The notes beneath the pieces were generated by a model. That model was not told the DNA's origin, did not search any database, and saw only the letters and a list, made by a program, of their open reading frames with translations. A DNA stretch of 64,000 bases from the NCBI GenBank assembly GCA_900553895.1, contig USFB01000001.1, forward strand, positions 1 to 64,000, in the 5' to 3' direction. How positions within the stretch are numbered: position 1 is the first letter of the stretch; the number at the start of each line of letters is the position of its first letter. Both the position numbers and the translations under genes were made by a program. Shown here one piece after another: positions 44,601-53,348 of this stretch. The stretch is from an uncultured bacterium. Lineage in GTDB: Bacteria > Cyanobacteriota > Vampirovibrionia > Gastranaerophilales > Gastranaerophilaceae.

Positions 44601-45848
44601 TTAACTATCAGTTAAGCCTATTTTTAGGTATTTTGCTAATCCTTCACCCATTGAAAAACAAGAAGGAATAATGCGCAATGCACCCTGCGCTTCAAAATCT
44701 GTAGATATACAGCGTCCTATTACAAATAAATTATCTTTGACAATCAGCGATTCTATCGGTAATTGATATTCTTGATAGACTTTTTCAAGTTTAGATGCGT
44801 CTTTTTTGTCAGAATGGATATCAATCGGATAATTTGAAATTACTACAGGATTATTAAATTTTTTACCGGTTTTCAAATCCTCTTGGGTATAAACATATTT
44901 ACCCTTTACACGGTTTGAAACACGCACCCCTAGAGAGTTTGCAATATTTGAGATATAAGCATTTTCAAAACCCTTCAGGTACTTTTTACAGAAATTAGAC
45001 AGTCTAAATATGCTTGCACGTCCTTCTATATAAGGGTTTCGAGGGTTTAACAACCTGGGGCAATTGAATGTTATAGAGTCCGGCGTTCCTGCAACTGAAA
45101 ATAGCTGAAAATAGTTTGAATCCGCCTCCGTAATAACCCCATCTTTAATTGCCTGCTTAAATAAAGGCTTAAGAGCCCAATTTTTACAGCTATCCCAGGT
45201 ATAAGCTGTCGATAAGTATGTTCTACCATCAATTACACAGCTTGTTGTAACATCTCGGTCTTTATCAAATTCCATAATCCAATTAGAAAATTTTTCTACA
45301 TTAACACCCGACATGATAAATCTCAAATTTATCGGCTGAGATTTTTTTTCTAAAAAATCACAATTTAATTTTTCACAAATTTTTGCATCGCCTGTTGCAT
45401 CTACAAGATATTTCGTATCGATAGGGGACGATAATGTCATAATGTCCGACACATTGTTATTAGTATTTATCGTTACGATATATGATGATAAATTTTCTTC
45501 TATTTTTTGTACATTAGATTCAAATATTACTTCAACATTTGCTTCGAGCATCATTTCATCCAGCACTATTTTTGTAAGCTCAGGATTAAACCAACCTTTA
45601 TTATTATCAGAATACGTTATAGCTCCACCGATTGAGTGTAATTTATTATATAAAGTATCCAAAAACTTGGTATTTATTGCATTTTCAGAGGTTTTCATAG
45701 CAGGTATGACGAGTGATGATGTAATTGAACCGCCTAAAAAAGAATTCTTTTCAATTAATAAGACTTTTAGTCCCAATTTGCCTGCAATATAGGCACAAGC
45801 ACATCCTGCTGTTCCACCTCCTACAATCGTTACATCATACTTATTCAT
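44601..45848 (-). CDS. FAD-dependent oxidoreductase
   Basis: The 415-aa protein begins with a Rossmann FAD motif (VTIVGGGTAGCACAYIAGKL, G-x-G-x-x-G) and LLIEKNSFLGGSITSSL, which recalls the FAD_oxidored (PF12831-type) family. A further TKYLVDATGDAKI is the second FAD contact. At the C-terminus, RCISTDFEAQGALRIIPSCF closes the domain. It overlaps the MnmD-like methyltransferase gene upstream by 8 nt. Substrate unknown; a role in tRNA wobble modification through that pairing is a hypothesis. Confidence 0.78.
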   Translation of the reverse strand: MNKYDVTIVGGGTAGCACAYIAGKLGLKVLLIEKNSFLGGSITSSLVIPAMKTSENAINTKFLDTLYNKLHSIGGAITYSDNNKGWFNPELTKIVLDEMMLEANVEVIFESNVQKIEENLSSYIVTINTNNNVSDIMTLSSPIDTKYLVDATGDAKICEKLNCDFLEKKSQPINLRFIMSGVNVEKFSNWIMEFDKDRDVTTSCVIDGRTYLSTAYTWDSCKNWALKPLFKQAIKDGVITEADSNYFQLFSVAGTPDSITFNCPRLLNPRNPYIEGRASIFRLSNFCKKYLKGFENAYISNIANSLGVRVSNRVKGKYVYTQEDLKTGKKFNNPVVISNYPIDIHSDKKDASKLEKVYQEYQLPIESLIVKDNLFVIGRCISTDFEAQGALRIIPSCFSMGEGLAKYLKIGLTDS

Positions 45849-47214
45849 TCTCTGAACCTCTCAACTTAATATATTTAGACGAACTCATAAGCGTACTGTG
45901 TCTGTATTCGTATTCTCTAAGTTCTAAAATATCTTTGCTATCAAATGATAAATTTGGGTCGTGATATGGAATTCCTGCTTTCGTCAAACATAAACCAAGT
46001 TCGTAATTGTTAAGTGGGTATTTAATTTTATTTTTGTTTTTTGATGCAATTGTGCCAATAAATTTCTTACTCTTTTCATTATAAATTTTGCCAACATAGA
46101 AATTATTTTCTAAGAGCGTGTTTCTAACTTGTACTGAATTTGAATACGTCATAAGCACACCATCAGGAGCAAGTTTATTGTATAACTCTGCAACAAACTC
46201 CATTGACCATAATTGTGGAGCTTTTGTGTAAGTGAAGGCGTCCAGAAATATGTAGTCATATTGCTCATTTAATTCTAAAATAGTCTTTCGAGCATCATTT
46301 ATCCAAAAATTTAGCGTAACAAGGCTCTCAATTGCCTTAAAATCCATCTTTTTATTTCGTTTCGATAAGTGGTCATAATATATATTATGTAAAAAGGTCG
46401 ATAAAAAGCTTGTATATGACTTATTGTACCCCCATTTTTGATTAAATTGGGCATATTTTATTAGAGATTTATCAAAAAACTTTTTATTTTCTTTATCAGT
46501 AAGAATTTTTTTAAGATTTTCATCCGGATAATCTACACCGAATTTTTCGGCTAATGTATTCAAGATAATATAATTAACAAAAGGATTAACTTTGTATTCT
46601 TTTTCAATATGCATGTTTCTAAATTTTATATCAAGAAGTTCGTTAATCTCTTTTTTGTTCTTGGGTAAAAATTTAGACATAAAATCAGTGAAGAAATCTT
46701 TAAGCTTATAATATGTATCAAAGCAATCTAAAATTTGTGGAACAAAATCAGTATAAACTTCTTCTGGAGTTTTTATTGTTCTAAATAAAGGTGACAGTTC
46801 AACAATTTCTTTATTTATTTCTAAACAGTCAATTTTAAGCGTCTGATTATTATGTTTATCTAACGACTCGATATGTGATGATAAAACTTTATGTTTTTTG
46901 ACGTTATTTTTATTAGTATATTTCGAAACGATATTAATAAGTTTTAAAAATATTTTTTGTAAAATATTTTTTTTATAAATTTTATTTTTATTTATAAAAA
47001 AACTCATCAAAGCTTTCGTGTTATATCCGATTCCATAACAAACATCAAGAACTTTTATTTCAGAATTAAAATTTTTATCTATACCTGATGGCAAAATAAA
47101 TTTTTCCCACGCCTCAGTAAGTGCACCAAATTTGGAATGATACACATCCTTCTCCGCAAAGGAATATAGCCCGATAGAGCCATCCTCAGTGTAATACGGT
47201 TCATAATCCCTCAT
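45841..47214 (-). CDS. mnmD: MnmD-like tRNA wobble-uridine methyltransferase with large insertions
   Basis: The N-terminus YYTEDGSIGLYSFAEKDVYH then SKFGALTEAWEKFI, and the SAM loop VLDVCYGIGYNT (about residues 55-66), match MnmC methyltransferase domains of cyanobacterial type. E132 in CLEINKEIVEL is the SAM-ribose acid. DYIFLDAFTYTKAPQLWS (about 320-337) and LMTYSNSVQVRNTLLENNF complete the domain. The enzyme should methylate nm5(s2)U34 of tRNA to mnm5(s2)U34. At 457 aa it is far longer than usual (about 250-300). Extra segments lie near residues 75-125 and 150-300, lysine-rich and AT-coded. Confidence 0.78.
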   Translation of the reverse strand: MRDYEPYYTEDGSIGLYSFAEKDVYHSKFGALTEAWEKFILPSGIDKNFNSEIKVLDVCYGIGYNTKALMSFFINKNKIYKKNILQKIFLKLINIVSKYTNKNNVKKHKVLSSHIESLDKHNNQTLKIDCLEINKEIVELSPLFRTIKTPEEVYTDFVPQILDCFDTYYKLKDFFTDFMSKFLPKNKKEINELLDIKFRNMHIEKEYKVNPFVNYIILNTLAEKFGVDYPDENLKKILTDKENKKFFDKSLIKYAQFNQKWGYNKSYTSFLSTFLHNIYYDHLSKRNKKMDFKAIESLVTLNFWINDARKTILELNEQYDYIFLDAFTYTKAPQLWSMEFVAELYNKLAPDGVLMTYSNSVQVRNTLLENNFYVGKIYNEKSKKFIGTIASKNKNKIKYPLNNYELGLCLTKAGIPYHDPNLSFDSKDILELREYEYRHSTLMSSSKYIKLRGSENE

Positions 47215-47272
47215 AGCCTATATTATAGCGCAAAAACAAAAAAACGTCCTAAAAATAATTTTCTATAAAACG

Positions 47273-47297
47273 AAAAGCCCGCATAACGCGGGCTTTT
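47273..47297 (-). terminator. Terminator of the exoprotein gene
   Basis: AAAAGCCCGC pairs with GCGGGCTTTT around a 5-nt loop, 25 nt after the stop of the haemagglutinin-type gene on the minus strand. A CGTTTTATAG tail follows. Confidence 0.85.
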
Positions 47298-47321
47298 CCA
47301 TATTTCCAGTTTTGTTTATTA

Positions 47322-49400
47322 TTAATTAATCATTGGAAATGCTCTTACAACTGTTACCGAACCATCTACGTTTTTACGAACACCTGTATCAACTTCGTCA
47401 TCGTCCAAATCAGCTGCGTATGCTACCGGTGTGTATGGTTGAGCTGCATCAACCGCATCCGGTCTTTCATAACTTCTTAAAACTTTTATGTTTTCATTGT
47501 TATCATCAGGTATCACTGGTTCCGGTTCAGGATCTGGAGTTGGTGGATTTGGAACATCTGGCTTACCAGGACCAACTAAGTATGTAGTGTCATTTGGTCT
47601 TGGGTCTCGTGTGTTATATCCATCAGGACCATTTGTTAATTCATAAGTGATTTCATCTCCTCCATTAATCGTAACTTCTTTTGCATCACGAATATTTGTA
47701 TATTTTAAGGTGTAATCTCTTGAAGGGAAATCAACTTTTAACTTATCAGTTTGTTTACCGATAACGATATTTTTTGCGTGTACATCAGGACCTGTAATTT
47801 CGATATATTTGCCTGGAGCTGTTAAGTGAACATTTTTAGCGTTAGCACCTGTTAATGTTACATCACCCTTTGATGCAATATAAGCATCTGTTGGTGTATC
47901 AATTTTTGAAATTTTACCACCTGCAATATTTATATTATTAGGTTCTGCAAAACCTTCAACGTGTCTATAATTTTCCATTACATCAACAATTACATCATCT
48001 ACTGTATAATTACCTTTTGATAAATCAACAGTTTTGCCATCTACAGTGTATTTGCCGGTGTTATTCATACCGCCGATATAACCGTTAGCAGAAAATTCGT
48101 ATTCATTAGCAGTTAATGTTGCTTTACCATCTGTTAAAACATTATAATTATCAGACTTTAAGGATATTTTATTAGCTTTAGTGTCAATTGTAGTCATTAC
48201 GTGACCATTTTTTGCGTGCGCAGTCAAATCACCACCAACTGTCAAATTACCATCAGCAAGCTTTCTTGTATCATAATCATAACCACCAATGTGAATGTTT
48301 TGTGATGAATCAATCTTCAAATCTCCACCGATATTTGTATCACCAATTACGTGAACAAAGTGGTTATATTTAGTATTGTTCATATCTCCTTCACCAGTGG
48401 TAGTTAATGTTGCATTTTTAGCTACATTTGTATCACCTACATCAACAAAACCACCGCTGTTAGACATAGCTAAATTACCTTTTATGTCAGCATTTCTTAA
48501 GAAAGCAGCTTGACCGCCGCTCTTTGCATTAACATCACCATTAACAACAAGTTTTTCGCCGTTGTTTTTGTAATTTAAAGCTACAGATTCTTTGGCATCA
48601 ATATTCAAATTACCGTTAATCTTGCCACCATTCAAAGTTTTTACAAGACCTTTACCTGATGTGATATAAACATCACCGTCAATATTTACAGCTTCAAGTC
48701 TTACACCTGCAATTTGTTTATCGTCTTTTGGAGTACCAACTGCTAAGTAATCATGACCATTTGAAGTAACTAATCTTAATGATTTTGCTCCAATTGTTGA
48801 AGAAACAGCATTTATAACAGGTGCTGCTATATTATAATCTCCGCCAACCTGGAAATTAGAATCTTTGATTGTTATACCGATAATTTCGCCGTTGTCATTA
48901 TAGATTTTATTAAATTTAGCATTGTCTAAATTCAAATTGTTTAAATCATCTACTTTAATATTTGATAAATCTTTAGTTGTTAATTGTAAATCACCTGCTG
49001 TAGTAAAACTCGCACCATCAAATAACATGCCGTTAGGGTTAGATATAATTAATTTACCAATACCGCTATTTGAATTAATTTGACCATATATTTGTGACAT
49101 GCCATTGTTTACAGTGTTCAAAATTGTTAGATCATGCGCCCCGCCTACGGCGTTAAAGTTTAAGGTTTCATTTCTATTAACATTTAATGAATCCCAATTA
49201 ACATGTGAATTTCCATTAAATTTCAAATCTGCGGAACCATTTCCTTTTGAAATACCAACAAAACCGCCTGAAGTATTATTAATTATTGCACCGCCGTTTC
49301 CGCCGCCTAAACCTGTATCAATTACTGCATAAGAAACTTGCATAGAAGCAAATAATGCTGTTATTGCTAAAGCCGATAATTTTCTCCTAAAGTTTTTCAT
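47322..49400 (-). CDS. Filamentous haemagglutinin N-domain exoprotein
   Basis: The 692-aa protein has a signal peptide (MKNFRRKLSALAITALFASM, ends SYA). A TPS/haemagglutination-activity domain follows to about residue 145, with NLNFNAVGG-type repeats, GQINSNSGIGKLIISNPNG and MLFDGASF. Then comes a right-handed beta-helix of short repeats rich in Gly, Asn and Asp (VNGDVNAKSGGQAAF, VGGDLTAHAKNG). A Pro-rich spacer (PDVPNPPTPDPEPEPVIP) precedes the C-terminal tail. It is probably secreted across or held at the outer membrane. No TpsB/FhaC partner is nearby. It is small for the family and has no toxin domain. Confidence 0.85.
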   Translation of the reverse strand: MKNFRRKLSALAITALFASMQVSYAVIDTGLGGGNGGAIINNTSGGFVGISKGNGSADLKFNGNSHVNWDSLNVNRNETLNFNAVGGAHDLTILNTVNNGMSQIYGQINSNSGIGKLIISNPNGMLFDGASFTTAGDLQLTTKDLSNIKVDDLNNLNLDNAKFNKIYNDNGEIIGITIKDSNFQVGGDYNIAAPVINAVSSTIGAKSLRLVTSNGHDYLAVGTPKDDKQIAGVRLEAVNIDGDVYITSGKGLVKTLNGGKINGNLNIDAKESVALNYKNNGEKLVVNGDVNAKSGGQAAFLRNADIKGNLAMSNSGGFVDVGDTNVAKNATLTTTGEGDMNNTKYNHFVHVIGDTNIGGDLKIDSSQNIHIGGYDYDTRKLADGNLTVGGDLTAHAKNGHVMTTIDTKANKISLKSDNYNVLTDGKATLTANEYEFSANGYIGGMNNTGKYTVDGKTVDLSKGNYTVDDVIVDVMENYRHVEGFAEPNNINIAGGKISKIDTPTDAYIASKGDVTLTGANAKNVHLTAPGKYIEITGPDVHAKNIVIGKQTDKLKVDFPSRDYTLKYTNIRDAKEVTINGGDEITYELTNGPDGYNTRDPRPNDTTYLVGPGKPDVPNPPTPDPEPEPVIPDDNNENIKVLRSYERPDAVDAAQPYTPVAYAADLDDDEVDTGVRKNVDGSVTVVRAFPMIN

Positions 49401-49462
49401 GAAAACAAAATCCTTCTTGTGTTGACTGTCATCTACTACTATACTATTAACAAAACTCCAAC

Positions 49463-49495
49463 ATAAAAAAATTTGCGCTATTTAGCGCATTTTTT
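49463..49495. terminator. Terminator between exoprotein and response-regulator genes
   Basis: TGCGCTA pairs with TAGCGCA (49474-49489) around a 2-nt loop, with A-runs before and T-runs after, so it works in both directions. It follows the minus-strand response regulator. Confidence 0.75.
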
Positions 49496-49543
49496 ATAAA
49501 AATTGTTACATTTTTTTACAATACAAAATTCTCTTGAAAATGT

Positions 49544-50239
49544 TTATATATTTAACTTGTAACCGCCACCATAAATTGTTTCAATATATTTTTTGTCACC
49601 AGAGATTTTGTCAATTTTACTTCTTAAGTGTCTAATATGCACTCTTATTGTTTCTACATTATCATCGGGCTCATATCCCCAAATTTCTTTTAGCAATCTT
49701 GCACCTGAAACCATGTTGCCATGATTTTGGAATAATAAATTAAATATATCAAACTCAATCGGTGTAAGCTTTTGCACTTTATCATTAATTTGAACGCTGT
49801 ATGTTTCAGGCAAAAGTGTCACTTCTTTATAAGTAAGAAGTTCTCTAACTGCGGATGATTTTGGAATCTGTTTTGTACGTTTTAAGAGTGCACGAACACG
49901 CACTATTAGTTCATCAATTTCAAACGGTTTAGTTAAATAATCGTCAACACCGATATTAAAACCGTTTACTTTATCGTTAAGTTGAGATAATGCAGTAAGC
50001 ATGATTATCGGAGTTTCTGCAATTTCAGGACACTGTCGAATTCTCTGTGCAACCGTAAAACCGTCAACTTCCGGCATCATAACATCTAAAATAATTAAAG
50101 AAGGTTCTTCTTGTTTAGCGAGAGCAAATCCTTCAATGCCGTTAAACGCCTGCACTACTTCATAACCTTGAAGTTCTAAATTTATTTTTATAAGTGCATT
50201 AATCGCACTATCATCATCAACTACAAGAATTTTTGTCAT
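49544..50239 (-). CDS. OmpR/PhoB-type response regulator
   Basis: The 231-aa regulator has a receiver domain (VVDDD acidic patch; phospho-acceptor D52 in LIILDVMMPEVDG; T in IIMLTAL; K in DYLTKPFEIDEL). A winged helix follows (LTPIEFDIFNLLFQNHGNMV, then HIRHLRSKID and YGGGYKL at the end). No histidine kinase is adjacent. Its start lies inside the 3' end of rmuC (23-nt overlap). Confidence 0.93.
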   Translation of the reverse strand: MTKILVVDDDSAINALIKINLELQGYEVVQAFNGIEGFALAKQEEPSLIILDVMMPEVDGFTVAQRIRQCPEIAETPIIMLTALSQLNDKVNGFNIGVDDYLTKPFEIDELIVRVRALLKRTKQIPKSSAVRELLTYKEVTLLPETYSVQINDKVQKLTPIEFDIFNLLFQNHGNMVSGARLLKEIWGYEPDDNVETIRVHIRHLRSKIDKISGDKKYIETIYGGGYKLNI

Positions 50240-51407
50240 TTTGTGTATCCTCTTCTAATTCACATTCCAATAAATTTACTGGAATTTCTTTTGCTGAATT
50301 TATGCCATAATCTCTGAGTGATTCCACTTGAGAGAACAGGCTTGGTTTATTATTATTTCTGCGTTTAAAGCGATTTATCGTTTTATTCAATTTTTTGTTT
50401 ACCTCATCAAATCTCTTTTGAACATCTACTAAATCATCACAGAATTGAACAAAGGTTTCAAATAGATTTGTGCCTGCGTTTACTATATGATTAACACATT
50501 CGCACTGTTTTTGCTGTGTAAAGAGTTGGTTCACCAGCCTTATTGTAGCAAGAAGCGACGCTGTACCAACAATAATAACATTAGATTTATAGGCAAAATT
50601 AATCAAATCAAAATCTTGATAAAGTATTTGTAAGGAGGTTTCTATCGGCATGAACATAAGAACAAAATCAGGTTGCCACAATTTGTCTGCTGATTGATAA
50701 TTTTTATTTGCTAAATCCGCAATTCTCTTTTTTACTTCAGCCTTAAAATCTTTAACTTTGTCTTTATCTTCAACACATGCTAGATAACTGGTAAGAGTAA
50801 CCTTAGAATCGACTACAATATGGCGATTAGCAGGTAAATTTATTACAACATCGGGTCTTATCTTATGTTCAGTTTCATCGCACAAGTTTTCAGAAGTTGT
50901 TACAAACTGTTTTGTGTAATGAATACCTTCTCTCATTCCGCAAGCTTGAAGAACCGTATCAAGAAGATTTTCACCATAAGCACCTTTTACGTTTTGATTC
51001 TTTGTTAAAGCTTCTGTAAGATTTTTAGTTTCCTGTGCAATTGTAGCACTATTTTTTTCAAGATTAAGAATTTGTTCAACTATTTTTGTTGTATTTTCTA
51101 CTCCAGTTAGGTTTAATTTTTCTACTTTTGCCTTGAATTCACCTAATTCATTCTTCAGTGGGAGTATTTTTTCTTCCAAAGCTTCGCGGTTTTGTTTACG
51201 TAAATCTTCTTGTTCTTGTTTTATGCTTTCATTTGCTAAGCGCACAAAATCTTGCTTAATAAGCTCCGTTAAAGAGTTATAATTTTTAGATTCTGCTCGC
51301 AAACATATGAGTTCTTCTTTCTCAGATGTTTGTTTTTTTAGAAATATTAATGTAGTGATTAGTGTTGCTATAAATGCACCAATCAAAAATGAAATCAAAT
51401 TTTGCAC
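50217..51407 (-). CDS. rmuC: DNA recombination protein RmuC
   Basis: The protein (about 396 aa) has an N-terminal membrane anchor (LISFLIGAFIATLITTLIFL) and a coiled coil (about residues 30-135). The RmuC nuclease-like domain follows, with KGAYGENLLDTVLQACGM, VVDSKVTLTSYL and DFVLMFMPIETSLQILYQ. RmuC limits inverted-repeat recombination. The frame stays open to a TTG at 51416 that has no spacer from the GGGGA motif; GTG 51407 has 10 nt, so I prefer it. Upstream lies a GC-rich dispersed repeat. Confidence 0.9.
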   Translation of the reverse strand: MQNLISFLIGAFIATLITTLIFLKKQTSEKEELICLRAESKNYNSLTELIKQDFVRLANESIKQEQEDLRKQNREALEEKILPLKNELGEFKAKVEKLNLTGVENTTKIVEQILNLEKNSATIAQETKNLTEALTKNQNVKGAYGENLLDTVLQACGMREGIHYTKQFVTTSENLCDETEHKIRPDVVINLPANRHIVVDSKVTLTSYLACVEDKDKVKDFKAEVKKRIADLANKNYQSADKLWQPDFVLMFMPIETSLQILYQDFDLINFAYKSNVIIVGTASLLATIRLVNQLFTQQKQCECVNHIVNAGTNLFETFVQFCDDLVDVQKRFDEVNKKLNKTINRFKRRNNNKPSLFSQVESLRDYGINSAKEIPVNLLECELEEDTQNDKNSCS

Positions 51408-51417
51408 AGAGCACAAG

Positions 51418-51450
51418 TCCCCACCCTAACCCTCCCTCGAAGGGAGGGAA
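51418..51450. repeat. GC-rich dispersed repeat CCCACCCTAACCCTCCC
   Basis: The sequence CCCACCCTAACCCTCCC is followed by TCGAAGGGAGGGAA, giving a CCCTCCCT/AGGGAGGG palindrome. The same first half occurs at 18251-18269. It lies between the BAX-inhibitor-like gene and rmuC. Confidence 0.7.
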
Positions 51451-51458
51451 TAATGTTA

Positions 51459-52184
51459 TTATCTTCTATCTTGGAGTTTAGCTAACAATCTCAAGATTTC
51501 TAAGTACAACCAAACCAATGTTACCATCAAACCGAAAGCTCCAAACCATTCGAAATCTTTTGGTAAATAGTTTTGAGCACCTCTTTCTATAAAATCGAAA
51601 TCAATAATTAAATTAAGTGCTGCAATAACACAAATAACGGCACTCACAGCAAGTCCCATTGTTGAAGATGAATTAATTAAAGGCACTTGCATATGGAAAA
51701 AGCTTCCAATAAAGTTAATTAAATAAATACCTGCAATTGAAAGCGTTGCAATGAAAATTACACTTCTAAATTTATCTGTACATCTTATAACATTTGCTCT
51801 ATAAAGAATTAACATAGAAAATAATGCTGCAAAAGTACCAGCAACGGCTTGAGAAACAATTCCTGGATAAGATGCTTCGAAAGTAGCTGAAATACCACCT
51901 AATCCCAGTCCTTCTGCTACAGCATAGACTGGAACTAAATATTTGTTTCTTGTAAATGAGACTATTAACGCAGTGATAAACGCAACAATAAAACCACCTG
52001 CAGTCAACATCATTGCCAAATCTGTATATCCAGCAGTCATTCTTGACCAAGTAAATGCAGCACTAGCAACAACCAACAGACCTAAAAATGCTGTAATTTG
52101 TATTGTTCCATTGACTGTCATTGGAGCACCATCAAGCACTCTTTCTTGTTCTGTAAACTTTTCATTCAAAATAGGGTTAGCCAT
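51459..52184 (-). CDS. BAX inhibitor-1/YccA-like membrane protein
   Basis: The 241-aa protein has seven membrane helices. It begins with a cytosolic FTEQERVLDGAPMTVNGTIQ, then LLVVASAAFTW, YLVPVYAVAEGLGLGGISATF and a late DFDFIERGAQNYLPKDFEWF. These are the marks of the BaxI_1 family. Homologues conduct calcium or interact with membrane proteases; the role here is unknown. GGAGGA precedes ATG. Confidence 0.88.
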   Translation of the reverse strand: MANPILNEKFTEQERVLDGAPMTVNGTIQITAFLGLLVVASAAFTWSRMTAGYTDLAMMLTAGGFIVAFITALIVSFTRNKYLVPVYAVAEGLGLGGISATFEASYPGIVSQAVAGTFAALFSMLILYRANVIRCTDKFRSVIFIATLSIAGIYLINFIGSFFHMQVPLINSSSTMGLAVSAVICVIAALNLIIDFDFIERGAQNYLPKDFEWFGAFGLMVTLVWLYLEILRLLAKLQDRR

Positions 52185-52352
52185 AAATCCTCCTTCTCTT
52201 ATCTCATTAATGTGATTATAACATGTTTTAAAAAATGGAGAAATGTTATTAATTATTTATTAACTATTATAATTGTTGGGATGGGTATCAACAAAGCGAA
52301 AAAACTAACAAGCCTTGGTCATTCCTTCATTATGAGAATGTATTGGCATAAT

Positions 52353-52907
52353 TTATTTCTGCTCAATTGTTCTTATAACCTTCGCCGGATTGCCAACTGC
52401 AAGAGAATTTTCAGGAATATCTTTTGTTACAACAGCACCTGCACCTATTACGCATCCATCACCAATTGTAACACCAGGTAAAACAACAACAGAACCGCCT
52501 AACCAACAGTTTTTACCTATTTTTATCGGTTTTGCTGTTTCTATAAAAGTATTTCTTGTTTTAAAATCCAAAGGATGTATAGGGGTGTAAAATTGAGTAT
52601 TTGGTCCGATAAATGTATCATCGCCAATTGTCACTTTTGCACAATCTAAAATAACGCAATTTGCATTAAAATAAACTCTTTCGCCGAGTTCTGTATTACA
52701 TCCATAATCAAAGAATATATTTGGTGTTATATAACATCCATTGCCCATTTTTCCGATTACTGATTTTAAGATTTCTGCTCTTTTATTCTCATCTTTTTCT
52801 TGATTAAAATCACTAACTAAACCTCTTGTTCTATCTCGAAGGTTTATTAAATAAGGCGTCATAGGATTGTAATCCTCACCTGCAATCATTTTTTTGTATT
52901 CTTCCAC
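52353..52907 (-). CDS. maa: Maltose/galactoside O-acetyltransferase family protein
   Basis: The 184-aa trimeric left-handed beta-helix enzyme transfers acetyl from acetyl-CoA to a sugar hydroxyl. The N-terminus MEEYKKMIAGEDYNPMTPYL is the Maa-type cap. Hexapeptide repeats follow, with catalytic-region ANCVILDCAKVTIGDDTFIG, TPIHPLDF and WLGGSVVVLPGVTIGDGCVI. The acceptor cannot be told from sequence alone. Confidence 0.9.
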   Translation of the reverse strand: MEEYKKMIAGEDYNPMTPYLINLRDRTRGLVSDFNQEKDENKRAEILKSVIGKMGNGCYITPNIFFDYGCNTELGERVYFNANCVILDCAKVTIGDDTFIGPNTQFYTPIHPLDFKTRNTFIETAKPIKIGKNCWLGGSVVVLPGVTIGDGCVIGAGAVVTKDIPENSLAVGNPAKVIRTIEQK

Positions 52908-52940
52908 TATTAATCACTCCTTTATATAAAATTTTAACAA

Positions 52941-52977
52941 AAAAGAAACGGAATTTTGCGGTGCAAAATTCCGTTTA
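52941..52977 (-). terminator. Terminator of the 61-aa gene
   Basis: AAACGGAATTTTGC pairs perfectly with GCAAAATTCCGTTT around a 3-nt loop, and on the minus strand CTTTTTTGTT follows. Confidence 0.88.
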
Positions 52978-53006
52978 AAATCATACTTCAATAAAACAAA
53001 TCCTGA

Positions 53007-53192
53007 TTAACTATAAATAGCATTTGTTTGCATGTGCATGTTTTTACGTGCATCATCAAAAATACCTGCAGGACTCCATTTTGTTTTATTATCTTCTTCA
53101 TTCATCCTTGCTTTCTGCAAGTCTGCCCAAGTAGACTGTGTTTTTGAAACATGACTTCTTGAACCATAATTTCCTGAAACATGCGGTGCCAT
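53007..53192 (-). CDS. 61-aa orphan protein, GTGAAATT-promoter family
   Basis: The small polar protein (MAPHVSGNYGSRSHVSKTQS at the start, NAIYS at the end) has no signal peptide or membrane helix. AGAAAGGAT precedes ATG. It is a single-gene unit, with its own three-box promoter upstream and a strong terminator downstream, which argues that it is real. Function unknown. Confidence 0.7.
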   Translation of the reverse strand: MAPHVSGNYGSRSHVSKTQSTWADLQKARMNEEDNKTKWSPAGIFDDARKNMHMQTNAIYS

Positions 53193-53234
53193 ATTTATAT
53201 CCTTTCTATTATATCTTCGTATTTATAACTTATG

Positions 53235-53300
53235 TATATATAAAGTAATTCAGAACAACATAATTTCACTTTTTATTAAAAGATTTACAAATCGTTACAA
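53235..53300 (-). promoter_or_regulatory. Three-box promoter, copy 2 (61-aa gene)
   Basis: On the minus strand: TTGTAAC (53300-53294) then TTGTAAA (53290-53284) in tandem about 10 bp apart, 14 nt, GTGAAATT (53269-53262), 14 nt, TACTTTATATATA (53247-53235). The ATG lies 43 nt further at 53192. Confidence 0.78.
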
Positions 53301-53348
53301 ATAGTGTATCATTAGTATAAAGTTTGAATTTAAATAAGAGGAAGTTTT

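Noticed and set aside
45655..45670. ATACTTTATATAA-like word inside the FAD oxidoreductase gene
   Set aside because: It encodes part of the protein (DTLYNK) and lacks the upstream boxes.
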